A stretch of DNA of 64,000 nucleotides from Pseudomonas sp. Bout1 (GCF_034314165.1 NZ_JAVIWK010000001.1:1627001-1691000), one strand, 5' to 3'; shown: positions 35,666 to 43,230, counted from the stretch's first letter. Translations and numbers: made by a program. The notes: generated by a model not told the origin, from the sequence alone.

Positions 35666-36583
35666 ATGACAGACGAGAAATTGCCAGCAGAAATGCCACC
35701 TCCTGCGGAGCCCCCCCAGGGCACGAGTGTTGTTGGGTGTTTTAAGGTGCCGCATAAAGCGCTTTTGAAGGGGAATCGAGAGGTCGTCACCGACTTCTAT
35801 GTCGATGAGACCGTTCAGAACGAAAGTAAAGCTTACGCATTCAAAGTATATATTAGGCTTAATGCGACTAAGCAGACTATTTTCAGGAATGTTTCCTTCC
35901 TGCATAGTGTCTTCGACGGTTGCTATTTTAATAACTGTGTTTTTGATTCCTGCGATTTTACAGGTTGTCGGTTTGTCGGTTGTAACTTTCATCAAACAAA
36001 ATTTTCAGGATGTAATTTCGAATATGCAGTGTTTGAGCGTTGTCAGATTGATGACGATATACTCGATAGTGAAGCGCCTCGTAAAGAGAATCTGAAAATG
36101 CGGTTCGCCAGATCGCTCCGTATGAATTTTCAGCAGGTTGGAGATGCAAAAGCGGTCAATAAGGCGATTTCACTAGAGCTAGATGCTACTTCTAATTACT
36201 TAAAGAAGTCGTGGTCGTCGAGTGAAACTTACTACAGGAATAAATATCCTGGCTGGAAGAAGTTACCCCAGTTTGGGAAGTGGCTTGAGTTTAGGGTTCT
36301 TGACGCGATTTGGGGGAATGGCGAAAACACACTTAAGCTACTGCGCTCTATCGTAGTGATTCATCTTGTTATCGCGGTTTATGACACTTATATGTTTGGT
36401 GACGTTTGGAGTCTCAAGGACTACCTCGCGAGTTTTCTTGCGTCCCCCGGCGTGTTCTTCGGTATCGCCAATCCGCATACGGACCATTACCCTGTGTGGT
36501 TCTCGTCCGCCATTGCTGCTACTCGCTTGATCGGGTTTGCTTTCCTGACGGCTATTCTCGTAAAACGGTTCGGGCGGAGATGA
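35666..36583 (+). CDS. Pentapeptide-repeat protein with C-terminal membrane segments
   Basis: A 305-aa protein from ATG 35666 (an in-frame GTG at 35639 would add 9 residues). Residues about 70-125 form a run of pentapeptide repeats (FRNVSFLHSVFDGCYFNNCV, FDSCDFTGCRFVGCNF, FSGCNFEYAVFERC), a right-handed beta helix rich in Phe and Cys. A helical linker follows, then two hydrophobic segments (LLRSIVVIHLVIAVYDTYMF and AIAATRLIGFAFLTAILVKR). It probably anchors in the inner membrane. Its stop overlaps the next gene as ATGA, so it is the first member of a three-gene coupled cassette. Function unknown. Base use is more AT-rich than the core genes. Confidence 0.75.
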   Translation: MTDEKLPAEMPPPAEPPQGTSVVGCFKVPHKALLKGNREVVTDFYVDETVQNESKAYAFKVYIRLNATKQTIFRNVSFLHSVFDGCYFNNCVFDSCDFTGCRFVGCNFHQTKFSGCNFEYAVFERCQIDDDILDSEAPRKENLKMRFARSLRMNFQQVGDAKAVNKAISLELDATSNYLKKSWSSSETYYRNKYPGWKKLPQFGKWLEFRVLDAIWGNGENTLKLLRSIVVIHLVIAVYDTYMFGDVWSLKDYLASFLASPGVFFGIANPHTDHYPVWFSSAIAATRLIGFAFLTAILVKRFGRR

Positions 36584-37197
36584 AAATGCACATCTATGCC
36601 TTTGGCTCCATTTGTAGGGGAGAGGTCGACCGTGGCTCGGACGTGGACCTTTTAGCCTGCGTCGATGGTCCGGCTCCGCAGATGGATCCCGAAAAGTTTT
36701 CCTTGTATCGCTATGAGCGTCTGCAGGCTCTTTGGATAGAAGGCAATCCATTCGCTTGGCACCTGCATCTGGAGTCTAAGTTGCTTTTTTCCTCCGATAA
36801 TTCGGACTTCATTAGTGATTTGGGTGTGCCTGCACGCTATGTCGCTTGTGATAGTGATTGTGATAAGTTTAAGTTGCTTTTTGAGAAGTCTTTTGAGGCG
36901 TTAAAGCATTCTGCTAACAGTTCTATATTTAACTTGTCTTGTATGTTTTTGGCCGTCCGAAACTTTGCAACCTGTCACTCGCTTTCACTCGGGTCGCCAA
37001 TTTTTTCCAGAATGTCCCCTTTACTAGTGAGCCCGTGCCTCGACATAGATCCAGAAGTGTTCTCGATCCTCATGCGTGCGCGGTTGTTATCGACACGAGG
37101 TTATGGAGAAAAAATTATGCAAGACGAGATAACCACGGTAATCAAGGCGGTCACTACCGTACCCCAGTGGATGCAGAGGCTGCGGAGTTATCAATGA
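36580..37197 (+). CDS. Nucleotidyltransferase-fold protein
   Basis: A 205-aa protein (MKMHIYAFGSICRGEVDRGS) with the minimal polymerase-beta-type nucleotidyltransferase motif: GS, then RGEVDRGSDVDLLACV, giving the Asp-x-Asp metal pair. A helical C-terminal part follows (FNLSCMFLAVRNFATC, DIDPEVFSILMRARLL). Proteins of this type add nucleotides to proteins or RNA; MNT antitoxins and AbiEii toxins are examples. Start and stop overlap both neighbours by four bases (ATGA at 36580 and 37194), so expression ratios are coupled. Whether it is toxin, antitoxin or signal synthase cannot be told from sequence. Confidence 0.75.
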   Translation: MKMHIYAFGSICRGEVDRGSDVDLLACVDGPAPQMDPEKFSLYRYERLQALWIEGNPFAWHLHLESKLLFSSDNSDFISDLGVPARYVACDSDCDKFKLLFEKSFEALKHSANSSIFNLSCMFLAVRNFATCHSLSLGSPIFSRMSPLLVSPCLDIDPEVFSILMRARLLSTRGYGEKIMQDEITTVIKAVTTVPQWMQRLRSYQ

Positions 37198-37520
37198 TTG
37201 CGAGAGAGTTCAACAACCGTATTGATGCACAGCGTGAGGTGCTAGGTCTCGTTAATGGCCTCGCCTGGAAAGAGGAGCTTTATGGGCTTTCTAGTGGGGC
37301 TATCGATCGCTGGACTAAAGTAAATGGCATAGCTTCATCTTCGGCTTTGTCCCAAGCGGTATACGAGTCAGCCAGCAAGCTGTTCTTCTTGGCAAACAAA
37401 AGCCAGGAGCAGGTTACGGATGAGTATCGACTGCTTTCTGCAGAGGTTTATGACCTGACGCAGCGTATCGCTCGTATAGTGGGTATGAGCACGGGTGACG
37501 TTGTTAGTGATTTGGGCTAA
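37194..37520 (+). CDS. Small helical protein, third gene of the cassette
   Basis: A 108-aa protein starting MIAREFNNRIDAQREVLGLV at the ATGA overlap. It appears almost entirely helical and soluble (DAQREVLGLVNGLAWKEELY, SKLFFLANKSQEQVTDEYRL, AEVYDLTQRIARIVGM). I recognise no family and no catalytic residues. Because it follows a nucleotidyltransferase by four-base overlap, it is a candidate partner (HEPN-like or antitoxin-like role), but the HEPN motif R-x4-6-H is not present. Confidence 0.65.
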   Translation: MIAREFNNRIDAQREVLGLVNGLAWKEELYGLSSGAIDRWTKVNGIASSSALSQAVYESASKLFFLANKSQEQVTDEYRLLSAEVYDLTQRIARIVGMSTGDVVSDLG

Positions 37521-37590
37521 TCTGGAGACCTAAATTCATAGGGGCATGCTGCTAGGAATGTTTTCAATATGGACGGTGGATCATTTCCAT

Positions 37591-37611
37591 TTGTACCAGT
37601 GTTTTGTACCA
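37591..37611. repeat. Paired TTGTACCA motif near attR
   Basis: TTGTACCA at 37591-37598 and 37604-37611, period 13, is the same arrangement as at 34880-34900, here 62 bases inside the right repeat. Confidence 0.6.
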
Positions 37612-37673
37612 AAACTAAGGTGTAACCCTTGTGGTGCTTGTGTTTTGGGGGTTGTAGAGCATTTCGCAGAGCG

Positions 37674-37691
37674 TCCCTATCTCTCCGCCAT
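37674..37691. repeat. attR-like direct repeat of the tRNA-Ser 3' end
   Basis: TCCCTATCTCTCCGCCAT is identical to 34811-34828. Only the T-arm/acceptor fragment is present, not a whole tRNA. It is the right boundary of the small element and simultaneously a potential left boundary of the larger island to the right. Confidence 0.85.
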
Positions 37692-37747
37692 TATTTATTG
37701 AGGGTTTGATATTTTTCAGACTTTTGAGAAGGGAACGAATTTAGTGG

Positions 37748-37767
37748 TGATCCCACAATGATCCCAC
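37748..37767. repeat. Paired TGATCCCAC motif
   Basis: TGATCCCAC at 37748-37756 and 37759-37767, period 11, lies 56 bases to the right of the 18-base repeat, the same distance as TTGTACCA from the left repeat. This suggests arm sites of a second, different recombinase whose element lies to the right. Confidence 0.45.
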
Positions 37768-37772
37768 TAAGT

Positions 37773-37804
37773 AAAAAGCCCGATCCCGTGATCGGGCTTT
37801 TTTT
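37773..37804 (+). terminator. Rho-independent terminator
   Basis: GCCCGATC and GATCGGGC form a stem with loop CCGT, flanked by an A-run and a run of seven T, so it can act in both directions. It mirrors the terminator just inside the left element. Confidence 0.85.
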
Positions 37805-38011
37805 CGTCTGTAAGAATGTGCCTGATTTTCATAGCTACCATTCGTCAAGGCTGGTTCGGTGACTGCACGCTGATGAGTGGCGGTGCGCTGAAAGAGGTCA
37901 TGCAGCCGAGCTACCAGTGTCGGTATTGTTTCAAAACCGTACCATGGGCTCTCCTATTACACTCGGCTGCTATCGCGACTTGCTTACACAGAATGAAGCC
38001 AGCGGAGGCGC

Positions 38012-38293
38012 ATGATGTTTAAACCCTCACTTCTTCTGCTTTCTATGTGTTTCTCTGGGGTGCCGATGACGCTAGGCTTGTCGCTAGTCGTGAGTCTCGT
38101 TTTCACGCATCCCGACTGCCTTCCTGTTTACGATAATCTCAAAAAGCCATCCTATGTATCAGTTGGTCAGGTAGTACGTCTAGAGTTGCTGACTCAGCAT
38201 TACTTTACAGCCAAGGCTCGAGGGGTTGGCTCTTTAGAACCAAATGCGGGTCCGTGGCAGTTGAGAAAATGGTCATTAGTGTCGCAACAATAA
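38012..38293 (+). CDS. Short hypothetical protein with N-terminal hydrophobic segment
   Basis: A 93-aa frame (MMFKPSLLLLSMCFSGVPMT) with GGAGG correctly spaced before the ATG. The first 30 residues are hydrophobic and could be a signal or membrane anchor. The rest shows no family (VFTHPDCLPVYDNLKKPSYV, VGQVVRLELLTQHYF). It sits alone near the island's left end and could be a remnant. Confidence 0.35.
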   Translation: MMFKPSLLLLSMCFSGVPMTLGLSLVVSLVFTHPDCLPVYDNLKKPSYVSVGQVVRLELLTQHYFTAKARGVGSLEPNAGPWQLRKWSLVSQQ

Positions 38294-38413
38294 TGCTGGA
38301 CGCAGTGCTCCGGGGCAGATGGATTTCAGAGCAGCTTTAGCCGAAGACTCCAGCTATCTGATAGTTGATGACCGAATTTCGCCGCTTTCTGCCTGTCGCG
38401 AAGGACTGAAACC

Positions 38414-38599
38414 GGCCGATTCTGTTGAAAAAGTCGGCTTCGAATTCTGCGCGAGAAAAGTACGCGCCTGAGATTGAAATCTGAATTTTCGGCAGAACGT
38501 TCAGGACTCGGAGTTCACGTAGCCGCGTGCAACTGAGGTGTTTTCATCCATCAATATTCGAGTGTTTCGGGAAAGCCGACTTTTTCAACACAATCGGCC
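38414..38599. mobile_element. MITE-like element with 27-bp terminal inverted repeats
   Basis: GGCCGATT-C-TGTTGAAAAAG (continuing TCGGCTT) at 38414-38440 is repeated inverted at 38573-38599 with one mismatch. The 186-bp element has no coding capacity. An outer GACAGCTTTTGGCCGA motif on the right links it to the element at 40631. The gap 38294-38816 holds only this. Confidence 0.65.
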
Positions 38600-38816
38600 A
38601 AAAGCTGTCATTCGGAGAGTCTACGAATGCATGAGTGAATCGGCCTTCATGCTGAACCACTGCGGCCACTCTCAATGGGCTACGTAGATGAACGTTACAC
38701 ACCATTGATCTTGTCGTGGTGTACCACGATGAGATTGGTTGCCACAAGAATCGGCGAGCGCTGATCCTTGCTTTCATCTATTCGACCAGTGAATTTAAGA
38801 AATGTAATTTAAGGCG

Positions 38817-40391
38817 CTATGCGTCCGGTTCAGAATGAAGTTTTTCCACGGATAGCCAGTTCTTATAAAGCACATCCAACTCCGGCTCAGATGTAGCCAA
38901 CTGAAGGGCCCGGCCTAGCAGCGCTCGGGCATTGCTCCACCTATTCGCAATCCACTCATTCGACGCCTCATTCATTAAAAGGCATGCTTTAATTTCACTG
39001 CCGCCAGACTCAACTTGTCCTTTTAGTTCTTGGTCGTATGATTTTAAATAAATAAGGCGCTCAATATTTGTGCAAAGTATTTCCGACCTCGCTTCCAAGT
39101 CACTACCTATTTTTTCGGGGGGCGGTTCTTTGAATGCAGGAGTCGACCAAAGATTAAACGAGGTGATTAGTTCGCAGGATGAAAGCACAAATAACACAAC
39201 CTTTCTGGAAGCCTCAATAAGAAGTGCTCTCTGAGCGCTATCAATATCCCCTCTGCATGCTTGCTGCAATGCTTTCGCTCTATGATGAATCTCAAGAAAG
39301 TTTTCTAAGTCTTCCGAATCCGTACCGAGACAAAAACTCAAGTCTCTCGCTAGTTTATCCTTCACAAATTGCCTTTTGCTAGGAATAACCAAGAGCTTTA
39401 ACTGTCCATGCAGGTCCGACTCTAGGCTTTGATGGTTTGCATTGCAGTCATAATAATCAAATAGCAATTCCATTTGATTGAGTGTTATTGGACTGAGCGT
39501 TTCCAGCAACTCTGCCAGTCTTTCGTAACATCTAGAGAATGTAGGGCGCGCACTTGGTTCAGCGGAGAGCATGTCACCTAAAAGTTTTATTAGAGCTTCA
39601 GCTGCTGGCGACTGGGGTTCAGAGAAGTTTCTGATATCGCTGCCAGCCCACTTTTTCAACTTGGAACCCTTCCATGTTTTTCCAGGGTCAATCGTCGAAG
39701 ATTGCACTGCTGGGTGATAGCCTTGATACAGTTCTGCAATAACTATCCCCACCGCAAAAACATCAGGGGCGAACGCTTTCGTCTTGTCCACTACATACTG
39801 CTCAGGCGCTTTGTATGAATTAGTGCCGCCTAAGTGATCATCGAACCATGCATTAGCCACACCGAAATCAGCAATTTTTACCGAATACCTCACAGAAGGA
39901 TCGATATGTGACGGAGGGAAGTCACGAAGTTTTTTGCTCAAATCTGAATAAAGAATATTTTCAGGCTTTATATCTTGGTGGTATTCCATTCCGCGACTAT
40001 TCGCAACGATCATCCCTTTTACTATTTGGAGACCAATATTTATGACGGCGACGAGATCAGGCTTTAACTCTATTAAGTCACGAAGATCCCCGTCACAGCA
40101 TGGCATACATACCAAAGGTACCCCGTTATAAAACTTTATAAAGTGCGGCGTGATTATGGAGTAATGACCGGAAAAATCCACCCAGTTGTGCGCTTCGCGA
40201 ATAAAGCCATTAACTCGTTCAGCGGTGTTGTTTTCGAATTCTTTGATGGTTTTATATGCCACTCGGTTCGGAAAGCTATTTTCTTGATCTACAATATAAA
40301 TCAACCCACCTCGCCCTTCACGGCGATCAACTATTTTCCCTCTAAACAAGCACGCCTCTAGAAATTCTTGCAAGTGTTTGTCCATATCCAT
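38817..40391 (-). CDS. Hanks-type serine/threonine protein kinase
   Basis: A 524-aa soluble kinase. The Gly-rich loop region is GRGGLIYIVDQ, the ATP lysine is Lys47 (RVAYKTIKEF), the catalytic loop is HQDIKPEN (138-145), DFG is at 175-177, the APE-like KAPEQ is at 194-198, and SAEPSARPTF closes the domain near 310. The C-terminal 200 residues are helical, with no membrane segment and no known domain. HQD replaces the usual HRD, so it is a non-RD kinase, but catalytic Asp, Lys and Asn are kept. The ATG at 40391 is chosen among four in-frame ATGs for its AAGGA spacing. Kinases of this type occur in defence islands; a regulatory or suicide role is possible but unproven. Confidence 0.85.
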   Translation of the reverse strand: MDMDKHLQEFLEACLFRGKIVDRREGRGGLIYIVDQENSFPNRVAYKTIKEFENNTAERVNGFIREAHNWVDFSGHYSIITPHFIKFYNGVPLVCMPCCDGDLRDLIELKPDLVAVINIGLQIVKGMIVANSRGMEYHQDIKPENILYSDLSKKLRDFPPSHIDPSVRYSVKIADFGVANAWFDDHLGGTNSYKAPEQYVVDKTKAFAPDVFAVGIVIAELYQGYHPAVQSSTIDPGKTWKGSKLKKWAGSDIRNFSEPQSPAAEALIKLLGDMLSAEPSARPTFSRCYERLAELLETLSPITLNQMELLFDYYDCNANHQSLESDLHGQLKLLVIPSKRQFVKDKLARDLSFCLGTDSEDLENFLEIHHRAKALQQACRGDIDSAQRALLIEASRKVVLFVLSSCELITSFNLWSTPAFKEPPPEKIGSDLEARSEILCTNIERLIYLKSYDQELKGQVESGGSEIKACLLMNEASNEWIANRWSNARALLGRALQLATSEPELDVLYKNWLSVEKLHSEPDA

Positions 40392-40630
40392 ACGACGCAT
40401 CCTTATTAAAGTTAGTAGTTGGCTGGGTTGCTTGGAAATCAATTTTCCGTAATAGAGAGCACAGCGATGGCGGAGTGAACATCAGTCAGCAGCACCTTTG
40501 AAGTAGAAATAGGCCACAATATTTTAACAGTACCACTGCGGGCCTCCGACCCTGGCTTCGCCTGGCGAGCGCCGAATACCATTTCCAACCCGTAACTTGA
40601 ATTGCCTCTGTTTTCGTCAACTCCAACGAC

Positions 40631-40825
40631 TGACCGCTTTTGGCCGAGGCTGTGTAAAAACGTTTTTGAGCGCGACAGGTACTCAAAACCGGACTGTAAA
40701 TCGCGCTTCTACGCGAAATCCACATCTGCTGACGTGCCGATAAATTTTAGATTTAACGTAGACGTGCACACTTCAATTTTGGCGAAACGTTTTTACACAC
40801 TCGGGGCCGAAAGCAGCCGGTCACA
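40631..40825. mobile_element. MITE-like element with inverted ends
   Basis: TGACCGCTTTTGGCCGAGGC then TGTGTAAAAACGTTT at 40631-40665 has an inverted counterpart at 40783-40825 (reads TGACCGGCTGCTTTCGGCC then GTGTAAAAACGTTT). No coding capacity. The outer TGACCGCTTTTGGCCGA motif is shared with the 38414 element, so the two belong to related families. It occupies most of the gap 40443-40930. Confidence 0.6.
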
Positions 40826-40930
40826 GGGTCACACCCGGATAAATCGATGCTACTTAGGTCCCCCGTCATAATGAGGCGCCGGTTACGCGGCCTTACGGCC
40901 GCGGCTACCGCCAGTTGTGTCGTAGAGAGC

Positions 40931-41341
40931 CTAAATCTCGATCGTCTTGATATCTGGATCGTAAAAGGCACCGATAAGCTCGCGCGCCCCAGCAAGTGGA
41001 GATTGCTTGGAAATGTCGACAATGGCGCCGATTGCACCGCTTATCAAAGTGCTATCGCCAGTTTGAATGCCCTTGTCGAGTACTTCGAAGAAATTATGAA
41101 TCGTTGTCGCTCGCTCTTCGAAGGTTTTAGCCAGGTACTGCTCCAGAATAACTCTTTGGGCACCGATCTGTTCTAGTTTTACATCTTTGAATGCGGATAT
41201 AGCTGCTCTTTTGGTGCCTTCAACTTCGGCAACCTTTTTGTATTCCAGCCAAGCTGACATTAGCTCCTCAAGGGAAGACTGGGCCGCTTGCAACGGAATG
41301 GTGGGCGCTTTCTGAATGATAGTTTGGATGTGCTTTTTCAT
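40931..41341 (-). CDS. Hypothetical helical protein, third gene of YkgJ operon
   Basis: A 136-aa protein (MKKHIQTIIQKAPTIPLQAA) predicted mostly helical, with VEGTKRAAISAFKDVKLEQI and FEERATTIHNFFEVLDKGIQ. Near its C-terminus a Gly/Ile-rich hydrophobic stretch (STLISGAIGAIVDISKQSPL) could contact a membrane. No family recognised. It starts 3 bases after the stop of the glycine-rich membrane protein, so the two are coupled. Confidence 0.65.
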   Translation of the reverse strand: MKKHIQTIIQKAPTIPLQAAQSSLEELMSAWLEYKKVAEVEGTKRAAISAFKDVKLEQIGAQRVILEQYLAKTFEERATTIHNFFEVLDKGIQTGDSTLISGAIGAIVDISKQSPLAGARELIGAFYDPDIKTIEI

Positions 41342-41344
41342 GTT

Positions 41345-42277
41345 TTAGCTCAAGGACAAAATTCCGGAAATAGTGCTTTTGATATTTTTTGCCGCCGAAC
41401 CGTCTGGCGTGATGATTGGTATATCAAGTACTTGTTTAAGCCCTGTACCAAGCACCACCATCTTCTCGAATGCGCTGGGATCGCTGTCGTCTTTTACTTT
41501 GATCAGCTCGAAGCGCGTTACGATCTCGTTAATGGTTTTGGCCATCTCGGCCGCATTCGTTCTTATAGCCTTAAGTGCAGTTTTCAACACCTCCATCTCA
41601 GCAATGGCGGTTTCGACTTTGGCTTGGTAATCATGAGCTTTAGTCAATGCTTCTTCAGCCTTGCTTGCCATCATGAACCCGCCGATAGCGAGCGCTGGGC
41701 CAAGCACAATTCCGCCTAAGGCGATCATGCCTCCGGCCATTCCAAAGCCGCCGGCGCTCAATGCGCCTCCGCCAAGCCAAGCCAAGGTGGCATTAGTGGC
41801 CGCTGCGCCAGAAAGCCCGGAAATAGCCGCGCCTGTGGAGGCGCTGGCTAATGCCCCTACTGAACCATAGGCCCCAATAGCCGCCAACGCTCCGCCGCCC
41901 GCTCCCGATGCAAGGCCTCTCTCAATTTCCAGAGAGTTCAGCACCAGCTTTTCATAAGACTTCAATTCCTCGACGGTAAAGTTTTCATTGAACCCTTTCA
42001 GGGTACTCTTAGTGTCTTTTCGCTTCTTGAACGCTTCAACGAGGTATTTAATTTGATGGCTAAATGTATGAATTTTTAACTTGCCGAGTGCCGCCAGCGC
42101 GGCTTGGGTCTCCTCGCGTGCACCGTCAAGTACTTTAGATGCCTTTTTAAATTCAAGCTCTGCATCTTCGCCGATGCCTTTGGCTTTATCAAAGTTGTTG
42201 GATGCCTCAACGCCTTTGAATACACCCGTTGCCGCCAAAGCAGCAGCAGCACCCCATAAAATAAACGGAAGTGGCAT
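41345..42277 (-). CDS. Coiled-coil protein with glycine/alanine-rich membrane region
   Basis: A 310-aa protein from ATG 42277 after AGAGGG. An N-terminal hydrophobic stretch (PLPFILWGAAAALAATGVFK) is followed by a coiled coil (KAKGIGEDAELEFKKASKVL, GAREETQAALAALGKL). A central run of about 90 Gly/Ala/Ser residues at 145-225 has glycine-zipper spacing (SGAGGGALAAIGAYGSVGAL, GGGALSAGGFGMAGGMIALG, GIVLGPALAIGGFMMASK), and a second coiled coil follows (TKAHDYQAKVETAIAEMEVL). This coil-hydrophobic hairpin-coil layout resembles membrane-inserting or pore-forming proteins. No known family is certain. Confidence 0.7.
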   Translation of the reverse strand: MPLPFILWGAAAALAATGVFKGVEASNNFDKAKGIGEDAELEFKKASKVLDGAREETQAALAALGKLKIHTFSHQIKYLVEAFKKRKDTKSTLKGFNENFTVEELKSYEKLVLNSLEIERGLASGAGGGALAAIGAYGSVGALASASTGAAISGLSGAAATNATLAWLGGGALSAGGFGMAGGMIALGGIVLGPALAIGGFMMASKAEEALTKAHDYQAKVETAIAEMEVLKTALKAIRTNAAEMAKTINEIVTRFELIKVKDDSDPSAFEKMVVLGTGLKQVLDIPIITPDGSAAKNIKSTISGILSLS

Positions 42278-42278
42278 T

Positions 42279-42632
42279 TTAAGATCCCTCTTTATGTGTA
42301 GGAGAATTGTCGATTCTGTGTGCTTGCTGTGCATCTGCACATGCTTGAAAGTTGGCCGCTATGTATTCGTTTTTGCTTACGTGCGCGGACAGATTTTGTT
42401 CATAAAAGTCGTCCACTCGACAGATCAATGGGCGGCTACTATAGATTTTGCAAATATGACTGTGGCTGTCAAAATTTATACAAGTACCATCACCGCGGTC
42501 CAAATGTGCATAAACCATAGATTTATCTAGGTTTTTGCAGCACAGCCCACATTTTGTACAAGTAAATACAATTGAAGTGCTTGATGCGTGTTGCACGACA
42601 AGCGTTTGTACTGGTTGCGGTCCTTCGCCCAT
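42279..42632 (-). CDS. YkgJ-family cysteine cluster protein
   Basis: A 117-aa protein with the YkgJ/UPF0153 zinc or iron-sulfur-binding pattern: FTCTKCGLCCKNL, then GTCINFD, then SHICKIYSSRPLICRVD, seven Cys in the usual spacing. The family coordinates a metal and its function is poorly known. It is the first gene of a three-gene operon (one base before the next start) with the glycine-rich membrane protein and the 136-aa protein, which is unusual, since YkgJ proteins are mostly stand-alone housekeeping genes. Confidence 0.82.
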   Translation of the reverse strand: MGEGPQPVQTLVVQHASSTSIVFTCTKCGLCCKNLDKSMVYAHLDRGDGTCINFDSHSHICKIYSSRPLICRVDDFYEQNLSAHVSKNEYIAANFQACADAQQAHRIDNSPTHKEGS

Positions 42633-42814
42633 GGCTCATCCTCTTCCGACGACTGTAGCTGTGATAACGCATTGACGGCCATCATGCCTGTCATACGGTA
42701 TCTGCCATTTGCTGAAAAGCTTTAATGAATCTTGCACGCAAGCGAGATGGAGGGGCAGCATTCATTAGTAGGACTGAAAGACCGCTTCTGGCCGGCAGCT
42801 TCCCGCGATGATAG

Positions 42815-42940
42815 GCGGCAGATGGACAGACGCTGACGCTCGCCGGTAAGCGCTATTACTCGACTATCGGCATTGAGACGTTTGGCAAATACTATGGGAA
42901 TCCGCGTAATTTCATGGTGTCGGTGAAGGCGAGTATTTAG
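42815..42940 (+). pseudogene. 3' remnant of a TonB-dependent siderophore receptor
   Basis: From 42815 the frame reads AADGQTLTLAGKRYYSTIGI, then ETFGKYYGNPRNFMVSVKAS and Ile-stop. YYGNPRNFMVSVKASI is the characteristic last barrel strand of FpvA-like ferric-siderophore receptors. A stop codon precedes it at 42812, so only about 41 of 700-800 residues remain. The rest of the gap 42633-43230 holds an unpaired copy of the GACCGCTTCTGGCC MITE-end motif (about 42779) and a run of ten G (43000-43009), but no gene. Confidence 0.8.
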
Positions 42941-43230
42941 TCGTGGGTCCGGGCGCTAACCGCCAGAAGACTCGCAAGGCAATTGGAATCTGGAGTCCAG
43001 GGGGGGGGGCTCGATGACCAAGTCAGTGCGTCGCGTCCGACTTATCCAGTGGCGAGTGATAAGAGGTTTGTCGTTCAGCAGCCAACTCAACCCTATTCAG
43101 ATCTTCCAGTACGGATGGCAGAGTTAATCGGCCAATACACCCAGCTCACGCGATGTTGGCAGTTTGCCAAGCCTGCTGGCATGCTCTCGACGATTTGTCG
43201 GTAGACAGCGTTGAGGCAGGGAGAGCGACT

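Larger units (their letters stand above)
34811..37691. mobile_element. Small integrative element at the tRNA-Ser 3' end (attL to attR)
   Basis: The 18-base sequence TCCCTATCTCTCCGCCAT, the 3' end of the tRNA gene plus one base, recurs as a perfect direct repeat at 37674-37691, so about 2.86 kb is bracketed as in tRNA-targeted integration. Inside each boundary (52 bases in on the left, 62 on the right) lies a pair of TTGTACCA motifs with the same 13-base period, looking like integrase arm-binding sites. The element carries four genes, none an integrase, so it may depend on an integrase in trans or be a remnant. Confidence 0.7.

Noticed and set aside
36939..37193. Upstream extension of the 108-aa cassette protein
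   Set aside because: It overlaps the nucleotidyltransferase in another frame; the ATGA junction at 37194 and the composition change there mark the true start.
34828..37673. Integrase inside the small tRNA-Ser element
   Set aside because: I looked for the Arg/His-x-x-Arg/Tyr pattern of tyrosine recombinases in all frames listed here and saw none.
37816..38022. 68-codon frame right of the second att repeat
   Set aside because: GTG start with no ribosome site, no recognisable domain, and overlaps the better-supported frame at 38012.
38544..38777. Minus-strand 77-codon frame
   Set aside because: Its 5' part reads through the MITE-like repeat and it has no homology-like features.
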